Assembly: GCA_000209465.1 (NCBI GenBank)
Contig: GL890583.1
Span: 193,116-257,115 of the forward strand
DNA from: Lachnospiraceae oral taxon 107 str. F0167
GTDB lineage: Bacteria > Bacillota > Clostridia > Lachnospirales > Lachnospiraceae
Length of the DNA stretch: 64,000 nt
Reading direction: 5' to 3'
Below, piece after piece: positions 25,922 through 34,616 of the stretch. The notes under the pieces were generated by a model, which was not told the origin of the DNA, ran no database searches, and was given only the letters and a program-made list of their open reading frames with translations. A program made the translations under genes and the position numbers. The stretch's first letter is position 1, and every line of letters starts with the position of its first letter.

Positions 25922-25937
25922 GTAAAAGTGAGGTTTT

Positions 25938-27851
25938 ATGCAGGACTATAATGCAGGCAGTATTACAGTGCTTGAGGGGCTTGAGGCGGTTAGAGTAAGA
26001 CCGGGCATGTATATCGGAGGTGTCGGTGTAAAGGGACTAAATCACCTTATATATGAGATAATGGACAATTCCATAGATGAACATCTGGCAGGATATTGTA
26101 AAAATATATGGGTTACTTTAAATGCTGACGGTTCATGTACAGTTAAGGATGATGGCAGGGGAATACCCGTGGAAATGCATCAAAAGGGTATTTCAGCGGA
26201 AAGAGTGGTTTTATCCACTTTGCATGCAGGAGGAAAATTTGATAATGCTTCTTATAAAACCAGTGGTGGCTTACATGGTGTAGGTTCGTCAGTGGTTAAT
26301 GCTTTGTCCGATTTCCTTGATATAAAAATATCACGTGACGGATATATTCATCATGACAGATATGAAAAGGGCATACCGGTGATTGAACTCAAAAAAGGAC
26401 TTTTGCCTACCATAGGCAAAACAAAGGAGAGCGGTACGGAAATCACCTTTTTACCGGATAATACAATTTTTGAAGTCACAAAGTTTAAGGCGGAATGGCT
26501 TAAATCAAGGATGCATGAGAGTGCATATCTAAATCCCGGGCTTATGCTGCATTTTATAAATTTAAGAGAGAATGAGTATGAGGAGAGGACTTTTTATGAG
26601 CCTGACGGAATAGTAGCCTATGTAAAGGAGCTGAATAAGGGAAAAGAAGTTATGCATGCTCCTATATCATATAAGGGTATTTGTGACGGTATAGATGTGG
26701 AGATAGCTATACAATTTGTGGATGCCTTTGAAGAAAATATATTGGGATTTTGTAATAATATATTTACTCAGGAGGGCGGTACACATATTGCGGGCTTTAA
26801 AACCAAGTTTACAGGGCTGATAAATACTTATGCCAGAGATTTAGGTGTATTAAAGGATAAGGACAGTAATTTTACAGGTGCGGATACCAGAAACGGAATG
26901 ACTGCAATAATCAGTATAAAGCATCCGAATCCTATGTTTGAAGGTCAGACAAAGACAAAACTTGCATCGGCAGATGCAACAAGAGCCGTACTTACCGTAA
27001 CAGGGGATGAACTTACAAGATTTTTTGACAGAAATGTGGATGTTATAAAATCCATCATTTCCTGTGCGGAAAAGTCGGCAAAGATAAGAAAAGCCGAGGA
27101 AAGAGCCAAGACAAATATGCTCACAAAGTCAAAGTTTTCATTTGAGTCAAACGGCAAGCTTGCAAATTGTGAGTCGAAGGATCCAAGTAAATGTGAGATT
27201 TTTATTGTGGAGGGAGATTCAGCGGGCGGATCTGCCAAAACTGCAAGAAACAGAAATTTTCAGGCTATACTACCTATCAGAGGTAAGATCTTAAATGTAG
27301 AGAAGGCTTCTATTGATAAGGTGCTTGCAAATGCGGAGATAAAAACTATGATAAATACCTTCGGTTGCGGATTTTCTGAAGGCTATGGAAATGATTTTGA
27401 TATATCAAAGCTTCGCTATGATAAGATAATTCTTATGACCGATGCGGATGTGGACGGAAGCCATATAGATACATTGCTTTTGACCTTCCTTTACAGATTT
27501 ATGCCTGAACTTATATATGACGGACATGTATATATTGCAATGCCTCCGCTTTTTAAAGTAGTACCTAAAAGAGGTGAGGGGATTTATCTGTATGATGAAA
27601 AGGCATTGGAAGATTATAAAAAGAAGCATAAGGATAATTTCACCTTACAAAGATATAAGGGACTTGGTGAGATGGATGCAGAGCAGCTTTGGGAGACAAC
27701 TCTGGATCCTGAAAGAAGGGTATTGAAAAAAGTCGAAATAGAGGATGCAAGACTTGCAAGTGAAGTGACCGAGCTTTTGATGGGTTCCGATGTGGCACCT
27801 AGAAGAAACTTTATACATGAGCATGCAAGAGAAGCTGTGATTGATGCATAG
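25938..27851 (+). CDS. parE: DNA topoisomerase IV subunit B (type IIA, ParE/GyrB family)
   Basis: The ATPase subunit of a type IIA topoisomerase, 637 residues, matching gyrase-B proteins that lack long insertions. Visible motifs are the GHKL ATP site (IMDNSIDEHLAG, DDGRGIPVEMH, SGGLHGVGSSVVNALS), the transducer lysine region GQTKTKLAS, and TOPRIM motifs IVEGDSAGGSA and MTDADVDGSHI, ending with RYKGLGEMDAEQLWETT. I favour topoisomerase IV over gyrase because its partner gene lacks a GyrA box and because the pair is away from recF/dnaN. The B subunit alone cannot settle this. The subunit A gene follows 8 bp later. Confidence 0.88.
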   Translation: MQDYNAGSITVLEGLEAVRVRPGMYIGGVGVKGLNHLIYEIMDNSIDEHLAGYCKNIWVTLNADGSCTVKDDGRGIPVEMHQKGISAERVVLSTLHAGGKFDNASYKTSGGLHGVGSSVVNALSDFLDIKISRDGYIHHDRYEKGIPVIELKKGLLPTIGKTKESGTEITFLPDNTIFEVTKFKAEWLKSRMHESAYLNPGLMLHFINLRENEYEERTFYEPDGIVAYVKELNKGKEVMHAPISYKGICDGIDVEIAIQFVDAFEENILGFCNNIFTQEGGTHIAGFKTKFTGLINTYARDLGVLKDKDSNFTGADTRNGMTAIISIKHPNPMFEGQTKTKLASADATRAVLTVTGDELTRFFDRNVDVIKSIISCAEKSAKIRKAEERAKTNMLTKSKFSFESNGKLANCESKDPSKCEIFIVEGDSAGGSAKTARNRNFQAILPIRGKILNVEKASIDKVLANAEIKTMINTFGCGFSEGYGNDFDISKLRYDKIILMTDADVDGSHIDTLLLTFLYRFMPELIYDGHVYIAMPPLFKVVPKRGEGIYLYDEKALEDYKKKHKDNFTLQRYKGLGEMDAEQLWETTLDPERRVLKKVEIEDARLASEVTELLMGSDVAPRRNFIHEHAREAVIDA

Positions 27852-27859
27852 GAGGGAAT

Positions 27860-30097
27860 ATGGCTGAAAAGATATTGCGAACAGAATATTCGGAAGAGAT
27901 GCAAAAATCCTATCTGGATTATTCCATGAGTGTTATTACCGCAAGGGCTATACCTGATGCCAGAGACGGTCTAAAGCCTGTACAAAGAAGAGTTCTCTAC
28001 GATATGAGTGAGCTTAGAATATTCAGTGACAGACCGCATCGTAAATCTGCAAGAATAGTCGGTGATACCATGGGTAAGTATCATCCACATGGTGACAGCT
28101 CAATATATGAAACTTTGGTTGTTTTGAGTCAGGACTTTAAAAAGGGGATGGCTCTTATAGACGGACATGGAAACTTCGGATCTATTGAGGGTGACGGGGC
28201 TGCCGCTATGAGATATACGGAGGCAAAGCTTGCAAAATTCACTGAAGAAGTATATTTAAAGGATCTGGATAAGACGGTTGATTTTATATCAAACTATGAT
28301 GAGACTGAAAAAGAACCGGCAGTTTTACCTGTAAGAGTTCCGAATCTTTTGATAAACGGTGCCGAGGGTATTGCCGTAGGTATGTCAACTTCCATACCGA
28401 CACATAATCTGTTGGAGGTGTGTAATACCTGTATTGCATATATAAAAAACAGAAATATAGATACCAAGGGGCTTTTGGAGATATTACATGGTCCGGATTT
28501 TCCGACCGGAGGTATTATTGCCAATAAAAAAGATCTGTTTGATATCTATGATACCGGTAATGGAAAGTTAAAGATTAGAGGAAAGATAGAAGTAGAGCTT
28601 GGAAGAAAAAAAAGTGATAAGGACAAGCTTATAATTTCAGAGATTCCATATACTATGATTGGTGCAGGTATCAATAAATTTTTGGTGGATGTGGCTAATC
28701 TGGTAGAGAGCAAAAAACTTTCAGATGTAGTGGATATAAGTAATCAATCGGATAAGAACGGTACAAGGATTGTTCTTGAACTTAAAAAAGATGCGGATAT
28801 TGAGAAAATAAAGAATATCCTTTATAAAAAAACCAAACTTGAAGATACTTTCGGTGTCAATATGCTGGCTATTGTGGACGGCAGACCGGAGATACTATCT
28901 TTGAGGGATATTTTAAAAAATTATCTTGATTTTCAGTATGAGATCACTACAAAAAAGTACAATATTCTTTTAAATAAGGAACTTGAGAAAAAAGAAATTC
29001 AGGAAGGTCTTATAAGGGCTGTAGATGTTATTGATATTATTATCGCAATACTTCGTGGCTCAAAAAATCTTACTCAAGCAAAAAAATGCCTTATATCAGG
29101 AGATACTACCGGTATTAATTTTAAGGTAAAAACATTTGAAAAGGATGCCAAAAAGCTTTCCTTTACAGAAAAGCAGGCACAGGCAATCCTTGATATGAGA
29201 CTGTATAAGCTTATAGGTCTTGAGATAGAGGCACTTTTAAAGGATAATGCCGCCACCTTAAAAAATATAGAGGATTATGAGAATATTCTAAAAGATCATA
29301 AAAATATGGATAAGCTTTTTATAAAGGATCTGGAAAAAATCAAAAGGGATTTTGCATTGCAAAGAAAGACTTTGATTGAAGACGCAAAAGAGGCTATATA
29401 TATTGAGGAACCTCTTGCCAGTGAAGAAGTTATCTTTGTAATGGATAAATTCGGATATTGTAAAGTTTATGACAGAGGTACTTTTGATAAGAATGCACAA
29501 GCTGTGGAAAGTGAAAATATCTATGTATTCCCGGTGATGAATACCGATAAAGTATGTATTTTCTCAAATACAGGTATTTTATATAAAATAAAGGTAATAG
29601 ATTTGCCTTTATCAAAGCTTAGAGATAAGGGAACACCTATTGATAACTTGACAAAGTTTGACAGCAGTACGGAAGAAATATTGCTGGCTGTAAGTGAAGA
29701 CAGTATGCGAGGGAATTCCATACTTATGCTTACAAAGAAAGGATTTATAAAAAAAGTATCATGTGAGGAGTTTAAAACCAATAATAAACAGGTTGCATCC
29801 ACAAAACTTACAAATGATGATGTGCTTATAGCGGTTAAAATGATATCTTCAGGTATAAATACGGATATTTTTATAATATCGGATGCCGGATATATTTTAA
29901 GATTTAATATATCGGAGGTAAACGAATTTAAAAAGAGTACCAGAGGAGAAAAGGCAATGACTCTTGGATATAATGAATATATTAAAGAGCTTTATTTATT
30001 AAATGATACCGGATTTGTAAATATATCGGGGAAAGAGATTGCGCTTAATAAGGTAAAACCAAGCCATAGAGGCTATAAGGGACAGAAAATAAAATAA
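27860..30097 (+). CDS. parC: DNA topoisomerase IV subunit A (ParC-like)
   Basis: The DNA breakage-reunion subunit, 745 residues. The catalytic tyrosine is Tyr119 in AAAMRYTEAKL. The quinolone-determining region reads HPHGDSSIYETLV, placing Ser80/Ser81 and Glu84 at the E. coli ParC numbering, as in quinolone-susceptible enzymes. The winged-helix and tower regions are followed by a C-terminal beta-pinwheel (about 505-745). I find no QRRGGKG-type GyrA box in it, which argues for decatenating ParC activity over supercoiling. A long basic coiled-coil arm is seen around 340-490. GGAGG precedes the ATG. The gene ends with the unusually basic SHRGYKGQKIK. Confidence 0.88.
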   Translation: MAEKILRTEYSEEMQKSYLDYSMSVITARAIPDARDGLKPVQRRVLYDMSELRIFSDRPHRKSARIVGDTMGKYHPHGDSSIYETLVVLSQDFKKGMALIDGHGNFGSIEGDGAAAMRYTEAKLAKFTEEVYLKDLDKTVDFISNYDETEKEPAVLPVRVPNLLINGAEGIAVGMSTSIPTHNLLEVCNTCIAYIKNRNIDTKGLLEILHGPDFPTGGIIANKKDLFDIYDTGNGKLKIRGKIEVELGRKKSDKDKLIISEIPYTMIGAGINKFLVDVANLVESKKLSDVVDISNQSDKNGTRIVLELKKDADIEKIKNILYKKTKLEDTFGVNMLAIVDGRPEILSLRDILKNYLDFQYEITTKKYNILLNKELEKKEIQEGLIRAVDVIDIIIAILRGSKNLTQAKKCLISGDTTGINFKVKTFEKDAKKLSFTEKQAQAILDMRLYKLIGLEIEALLKDNAATLKNIEDYENILKDHKNMDKLFIKDLEKIKRDFALQRKTLIEDAKEAIYIEEPLASEEVIFVMDKFGYCKVYDRGTFDKNAQAVESENIYVFPVMNTDKVCIFSNTGILYKIKVIDLPLSKLRDKGTPIDNLTKFDSSTEEILLAVSEDSMRGNSILMLTKKGFIKKVSCEEFKTNNKQVASTKLTNDDVLIAVKMISSGINTDIFIISDAGYILRFNISEVNEFKKSTRGEKAMTLGYNEYIKELYLLNDTGFVNISGKEIALNKVKPSHRGYKGQKIK

Positions 30098-30157
30098 ACA
30101 ATTCAGAACAACTGTCTTTAGGTGGCGTACAAATGTGCGTCTGTTGCGAAAAAACAC

Positions 30158-30186
30158 TTGCAATATTATAAATAATATACTATGAT
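30158..30186 (+). promoter_or_regulatory. Sigma-A promoter of asd
   Basis: TTGCAA (30158-30163), 17-base spacer and TATGAT (30181-30186), about 80 bases upstream of asd. The spacer contains an AT-only inverted repeat (ATATTAT-AA-ATAATAT, 30163-30178), and TTGCAAT/ATTGCAA arms flank the whole element (30158-30164, 30185-30191). Confidence 0.6.
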
Positions 30187-30265
30187 TGCAACCAGTTAAA
30201 AAATAGTAATTCAAAAGATATTGAGGATTAACTGTTATAAAAAGAAATAGATATGGAGAGACATT

Positions 30266-31351
30266 ATGGATAAAAAATTAAAGGTGGGTGTTTTGGGGGC
30301 AACAGGCATGGTAGGACAGAGATTTTTGTCATTACTTGAAAATCACCCATGGTATGAGGTTGTAGCGGTTGCAGCCAGCCCAAACAGTGCAGGTAAAAGA
30401 TATGAGGATGCTGTGGGAAGCCGTTGGAAAATGACAACACCTATGCCGCAGGCTTATAAAGACCTTGTAGTAATGAATGTAAATGATGTAGAGGAAGTTG
30501 CATCAAAGGTAGACTTTGTATTCTCAGCTGTAGATATGACAAAGGAAGAGATAAAGGCTATTGAGGAGGCTTATGCCAAGACGGAGACTCCTGTGGTTTC
30601 AAATAACTCCGCACATCGCTGGACTAAGGATGTTCCGATGGTGGTACCTGAGATAAATCCCGAGCATTTTGAGATTATAGAAGCTCAAAAGAAGAGACTT
30701 GGAACAAAGAGAGGTTTTATAGCTGTAAAGCCTAACTGTTCTATACAAAGTTATGCTCCCGCACTTAATGCATGGAAGGAGTATGAGCCTATAGAAGTAG
30801 TGGTTACAACATATCAGGCTATTTCAGGAGCGGGAAAGACCTTTAAGGACTGGCCTGAGATGGAGGGAAATATCATTCCGTTTATAGGAGGTGAGGAAGA
30901 AAAGAGTGAGAAAGAGCCTCTTAGAGTTCTCGGTCATATTGAGGGAGATGAGATTGTTCCTGCAAGCTTACCAAAGATTACCTGCCAATGTGTAAGAGTA
31001 CCTGTACTGAACGGACATACCGCAGCGGTATTTGTAAGATTTAAGAACAAGCCGTCCAAGGAAGATCTTGTAAAGAAACTTGTAGAATACAGGGGAGAGC
31101 CACAGGAGCTTAATCTTCCTTCAGCACCGAAGCAGTTTATTCAATATCTCACAGAGGATAACAGACCGCAGGTAGCACTGGATGTTGACTATGAAAACGG
31201 TATGGGAGTTTCCATAGGAAGACTTAGAGAAGATTCAATGTATGATTATAAGTTTATCGGACTTTCACATAATACTTTAAGAGGTGCGGCAGGCGGTGCA
31301 TTACTATGTGCAGAGTATCTGACAGCAAAGAAATTTATAAGCAAGAAATAA
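30266..31351 (+). CDS. asd: Aspartate-semialdehyde dehydrogenase
   Basis: Asd reduces aspartyl phosphate to aspartate semialdehyde for lysine/diaminopimelate, threonine and methionine synthesis. The 361-residue chain has the N-terminal NADP loop LGATGMVGQRF, the catalytic cysteine Cys158 in VKPNCSIQSYAP, the AISGAGKTF segment and the substrate histidine in VLNGHTAAV. The EINPEHFEIIEAQKK stretch and overall pattern fit the archaeal/fungal-type branch, common in Clostridia, over the Gram-negative branch. It is a single-gene unit between its own promoter and a terminator. No lysine riboswitch or T-box is recognisable in the short leader. Confidence 0.95.
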   Translation: MDKKLKVGVLGATGMVGQRFLSLLENHPWYEVVAVAASPNSAGKRYEDAVGSRWKMTTPMPQAYKDLVVMNVNDVEEVASKVDFVFSAVDMTKEEIKAIEEAYAKTETPVVSNNSAHRWTKDVPMVVPEINPEHFEIIEAQKKRLGTKRGFIAVKPNCSIQSYAPALNAWKEYEPIEVVVTTYQAISGAGKTFKDWPEMEGNIIPFIGGEEEKSEKEPLRVLGHIEGDEIVPASLPKITCQCVRVPVLNGHTAAVFVRFKNKPSKEDLVKKLVEYRGEPQELNLPSAPKQFIQYLTEDNRPQVALDVDYENGMGVSIGRLREDSMYDYKFIGLSHNTLRGAAGGALLCAEYLTAKKFISKK

Positions 31352-31359
31352 AAGTATTT

Positions 31360-31392
31360 AGAGGCATTTGCATGGCGGATGCCTCTTTTTAT
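31360..31392 (+). terminator. Intrinsic terminator of asd
   Basis: AGAGGCAT (31360-31367) pairs perfectly with ATGCCTCT (31379-31386) around an 11-base loop, followed by a T-rich tail. Confidence 0.85.
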
Positions 31393-31397
31393 ATCTC

Positions 31398-31426
31398 TTG
31401 AACTTTTAATTATAAACTTATATAAT
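31398..31426 (+). promoter_or_regulatory. Upstream galM promoter P1
   Basis: TTGAAC (31398-31403), 17-base spacer and TATAAT (31421-31426). It lies 71 bases upstream of a second equally good promoter on the same strand. Confidence 0.55.
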
Positions 31427-31468
31427 AAAACACTATTATCAAACAGCTAGTAATATTTATACTAAGTA

Positions 31469-31497
31469 TTGCAAGAGAATAGAAAAATTTGTATAAT
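31469..31497 (+). promoter_or_regulatory. Proximal galM promoter P2
   Basis: TTGCAA (31469-31474), 17-base spacer and TATAAT (31492-31497). Transcription would start near 31504, only a few bases before a terminator-like hairpin. Confidence 0.65.
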
Positions 31498-31507
31498 ATA
31501 TGAAAAT

Positions 31508-31540
31508 AGCTGTCACTTCAAGCTGTGATGGCTTTTTCTT
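31508..31540 (+). terminator. Terminator-like hairpin in the galM 5' leader
   Basis: AGCTGTCAC (31508-31516) pairs with GTGATGGCT (31525-31533), with two G-T pairs and an 8-base loop, followed by TTTTTCTTT. It lies between promoter P2 and the galM ribosome binding site, 18 bases before the start codon, so it could act as an attenuator or a 5'-end stabiliser. Confidence 0.6.
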
Positions 31541-31558
31541 TGTAAAGAGAGGAAGAAC

Positions 31559-32623
31559 ATGGGTATTAAGACAACTGAATTTGGAAAAACTAAGGATGGT
31601 CAAAAAGTAAATCTATATACTCTGACAAATAAAAATGGAGTAAGTGCATCTTTTATAGATCTTGGAGGTACATGGGTAAATATGATAGTACCTGATAAAG
31701 ACGGCAAATTTGAAGATGTATGTCTTGGATATGATACTGTAGCGGGATATGAGAACAATATACCTCACTTCGGCGCTATAATAGGCAGATATGCAAACCG
31801 TATACCTGACGGAAAGTTTTATATAGACGGCAAGGAGTACAGACTTGCTTTAAATAATGGGAATTATTCTCTTCATTCAGGACCTGATTACTGGCATGAC
31901 AGGATATGGGAAGTAGGCACTTTTGAAGATGAAGACAGAGATATGATTACATTTATGCTAAGAAGTCCGGATAAGGATCAGGGCTTTGGTGGTGAGGCGA
32001 GAGTAAGTGTAAGCTATGTTTTATCTGATGATAATGCTCTTACAATAGGCTACAGCTTCGTATGTGACAAAAAGACTGCCGTAAACCTTACCAATCATGC
32101 ATATTTTAATCTTGCAGGTCAGGATAAAGGTGATATATATGATCAGGAAGTTATGATATATGCCGACAGCTTTTTACCATGTAATGAGAACTCCATACCG
32201 ACAGGTGAGATAAGAAAAGTTGAAAATACAGCTATGGACTTTAGACAGTATAAGAAGATAGGTAAGGAAATTGACTCCGATTATGAATCTGTAGTGCAGG
32301 GCGGCGGATATGACCATAACTGGGTAATCAATGATTATGACGGGAACCTTCGACTTATTGCAAAAGCAAAAGATGAAAAAAGCAAGAGAGTAATGGAAGT
32401 ATATACAGATTTACCGGGAGTGCAATTCTATACAGGAAACTATCTGAATGAAGAAATAATAGGTAAGAAGGGATTTCCTTATAAAAAGAGGAGCGGATAT
32501 TGCTTTGAGACTCAGTTTTTCCCAAATGCAATAAATATGCCTGAATTTATACAGCCTGTTGTGGATGAACTTGAAGAGTTTATCAGTGAAACAATATATA
32601 AGTTCAGTGTAGAAAGAGATTGA
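31559..32623 (+). CDS. galM: Aldose 1-epimerase (galactose mutarotase family)
   Basis: GalM interconverts alpha and beta anomers of hexoses. The 354-residue beta-sandwich protein shows FGAIIGRYANRI, the substrate histidine segment YSLHSGPDYWHD, the catalytic histidine in LTNHAYFNLAGQ and the catalytic glutamate in CFETQFFPNAIN. Length fits the family, with no signal peptide. A GAGAGGAAG ribosome binding site precedes ATG 31559. topB overlaps its stop by one base (TGATG). No other Leloir-pathway genes are nearby, so it may serve glucose or galactose released elsewhere. Confidence 0.94.
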   Translation: MGIKTTEFGKTKDGQKVNLYTLTNKNGVSASFIDLGGTWVNMIVPDKDGKFEDVCLGYDTVAGYENNIPHFGAIIGRYANRIPDGKFYIDGKEYRLALNNGNYSLHSGPDYWHDRIWEVGTFEDEDRDMITFMLRSPDKDQGFGGEARVSVSYVLSDDNALTIGYSFVCDKKTAVNLTNHAYFNLAGQDKGDIYDQEVMIYADSFLPCNENSIPTGEIRKVENTAMDFRQYKKIGKEIDSDYESVVQGGGYDHNWVINDYDGNLRLIAKAKDEKSKRVMEVYTDLPGVQFYTGNYLNEEIIGKKGFPYKKRSGYCFETQFFPNAINMPEFIQPVVDELEEFISETIYKFSVERD

Positions 32624-34605
32624 TGAAAAAACTTTTTATAGCGGAAAAGCCGAGTGTGGCAACCGAGTTTGCAAAAGCCCTAAAAGTACCTACAGGCAGA
32701 AAAAACGGATATTTGGAAGGTGAAGATATTATAGTTACATGGTGTGTAGGACATCTGGTGACTATGAGTTATCCCGAAAAATATGATGAGAGATTAAAAA
32801 GGTGGTCGCTTGATACCCTGCCCTTTTTGCCGAAGGAATTCAAATATGAAATAATAGACGGTGTAAAAGCCCAGTTTGCCATAGTATCAGGTCTTTTAAA
32901 CAGAGAAGATGTGGATACAATATATATTTGTACCGACTCCGGAAGAGAGGGTGAATATATATACAGACTTGTGGATATGATGGCAAAGGTAGAGGGAAAG
33001 ATAAGAAAAAGGGTATGGATAGATTCTCAAACCGAGGAGGAGATTTTAAGAGGTATAAGAGAGGCAAAGGATTGGTCGCATTATGACAATCTTTCCTCGG
33101 CAGCTTTTCTTCGTGCAAAAGAAGACTATCTTATGGGTATAAATTTTTCCAGGACACTTACATTAAAATACGGCAGGAATGTAGCAAATTTTTTAAAGCT
33201 TGACAGAGCCGTACTCAGTGTGGGAAGAGTAATGACCTGCGTTGTAGGTATGGTGGTAAACAGAGAAAGAGAAGTAAGAAACTTTGTAAAAACTCCTTTT
33301 TTTAAGGTTCTTGGCAAATTTGAAAACGCCGGTATGTTTATATCCGGTGAATGGAAGGTGAATGAAAAGTCAAAATATTTTAATTCACCTATGCTTTATA
33401 AAGATAACGGCTTCAGAGAAAAGATATATGCAAAAGGACTTATAGAGCATATAGAAACAAGGGCAAATGAAACAGGAAGAGAAGTAATTGTCTTATCAGA
33501 TGAGAAAAAGAAGGAAACCAAAAATCCTCCACTGCTTTTTAACTTGGCTGAAATACAGAATGAATGTTCAAAGAGATTTAAAATAAGCCCTGACGAGACA
33601 TTAAAGATAATACAGGAACTGTATGAAAAAAAACTTGTCACCTATCCGAGAACGGATGCGAGAGTATTATCATCGGCTGTAGCAAAGGAAATTGATAAGA
33701 ATATAAAGGGACTTTGTAATTTTTCTCTACTTGCAGGTTTTGCACAGGATATACTTAAAAAAAGTGTATATAAAAATATTGCTAAAACAAAGTATGTTAA
33801 TGATAGCCAAATTACCGACCATTATGCTATAATACCTACCGGGTTTGGAAATACGAATTCATTGAGTAAATTATCATTATCTGTATATGAGTTGATATGC
33901 AGAAGGTTTTTAAGTATATTTTATCCTCCCGCCATATATCAGAAATTTGCTATACGAATGGGTGTAGGAGATGAAATATTTGTCAGCAATACAAAGGTTT
34001 GTGTTGAGAGAGGTTTTTTGGATATATTAAGTCCTGTAAAAAATGATGATGATGAGGAAAATGCTGAAAGTCAAAATCCCGAGTATATAAAGATGATTTC
34101 ATCAATTAGAAAGGGCTCTAAGCTTGTTTTGGACTCAATGAGTATAAAAGAAGGTGAAACCGTGCCGCCAAAGAGATATTCTTCAGGTTCCATTATACTT
34201 GCTATGGAAAATGCAGGGCAACTGATAGAGGATGAGGAATTGAGGAGTCAAATAAAGGGAAGCGGTATCGGTACTTCCGCTACAAGAGCAGATATTTTAA
34301 AGAAGTTGTTTGCTATAAAGTATCTTGCCTTGAATAAAAAAACACAGATAATCACACCTACACTTTTTGGTGAAATCGTGTATGAAGTAGTTAATTGCTC
34401 TATTTCGCAACTCTTAAATCCCGAGTTAACCGCAAGCTGGGAAAAAGGACTTACAATGGTATCCAATGGAGATATAAGCTCTGAAGAATATATGACAAAG
34501 CTTGAAAGATTTGTAGGCATTCGATGTCTTAATGTGAAGCAACTTAATAATCAATACAGTTTAAATGCCATATTTGAAAAAATTTCCAAAGAGTATAAGG
34601 CATGA
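32623..34605 (+). CDS. topB: DNA topoisomerase III (type IA)
   Basis: A 660-residue type IA topoisomerase. The TOPRIM domain has LFIAEKPSVA and CTDSGREGEYIY; the active-site tyrosine is in KLVTYPRTDARVL. The toroid segments GIGTSATRADILKK and AMENAGQLIEDEELR are also present. There is no C-terminal zinc-finger array. I chose ATG 32623, overlapping the galM stop; the TTG directly before it is an alternative that adds one residue. Such plasmid-like TopB enzymes occur both in chromosomes and on conjugative elements, but no mobile genes surround this copy, so I read it as chromosomal. It acts on single-stranded or precatenated DNA. Confidence 0.93.
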   Translation: MKKLFIAEKPSVATEFAKALKVPTGRKNGYLEGEDIIVTWCVGHLVTMSYPEKYDERLKRWSLDTLPFLPKEFKYEIIDGVKAQFAIVSGLLNREDVDTIYICTDSGREGEYIYRLVDMMAKVEGKIRKRVWIDSQTEEEILRGIREAKDWSHYDNLSSAAFLRAKEDYLMGINFSRTLTLKYGRNVANFLKLDRAVLSVGRVMTCVVGMVVNREREVRNFVKTPFFKVLGKFENAGMFISGEWKVNEKSKYFNSPMLYKDNGFREKIYAKGLIEHIETRANETGREVIVLSDEKKKETKNPPLLFNLAEIQNECSKRFKISPDETLKIIQELYEKKLVTYPRTDARVLSSAVAKEIDKNIKGLCNFSLLAGFAQDILKKSVYKNIAKTKYVNDSQITDHYAIIPTGFGNTNSLSKLSLSVYELICRRFLSIFYPPAIYQKFAIRMGVGDEIFVSNTKVCVERGFLDILSPVKNDDDEENAESQNPEYIKMISSIRKGSKLVLDSMSIKEGETVPPKRYSSGSIILAMENAGQLIEDEELRSQIKGSGIGTSATRADILKKLFAIKYLALNKKTQIITPTLFGEIVYEVVNCSISQLLNPELTASWEKGLTMVSNGDISSEEYMTKLERFVGIRCLNVKQLNNQYSLNAIFEKISKEYKA

Positions 34606-34616
34606 AAGGATAGAAA

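Noticed and set aside
30098..30265. Lysine riboswitch or T-box ahead of asd
   Set aside because: Too short between the mapped promoter and start codon, and no T-box TGGNACC-like or lysine-element sequence is recognisable; the hairpin near 30121-30140 has no T-run.
32623..34605. Integrated conjugative element suggested by topB
   Set aside because: No relaxase, type IV secretion, integrase or attachment-site repeats nearby; neighbours are housekeeping genes.
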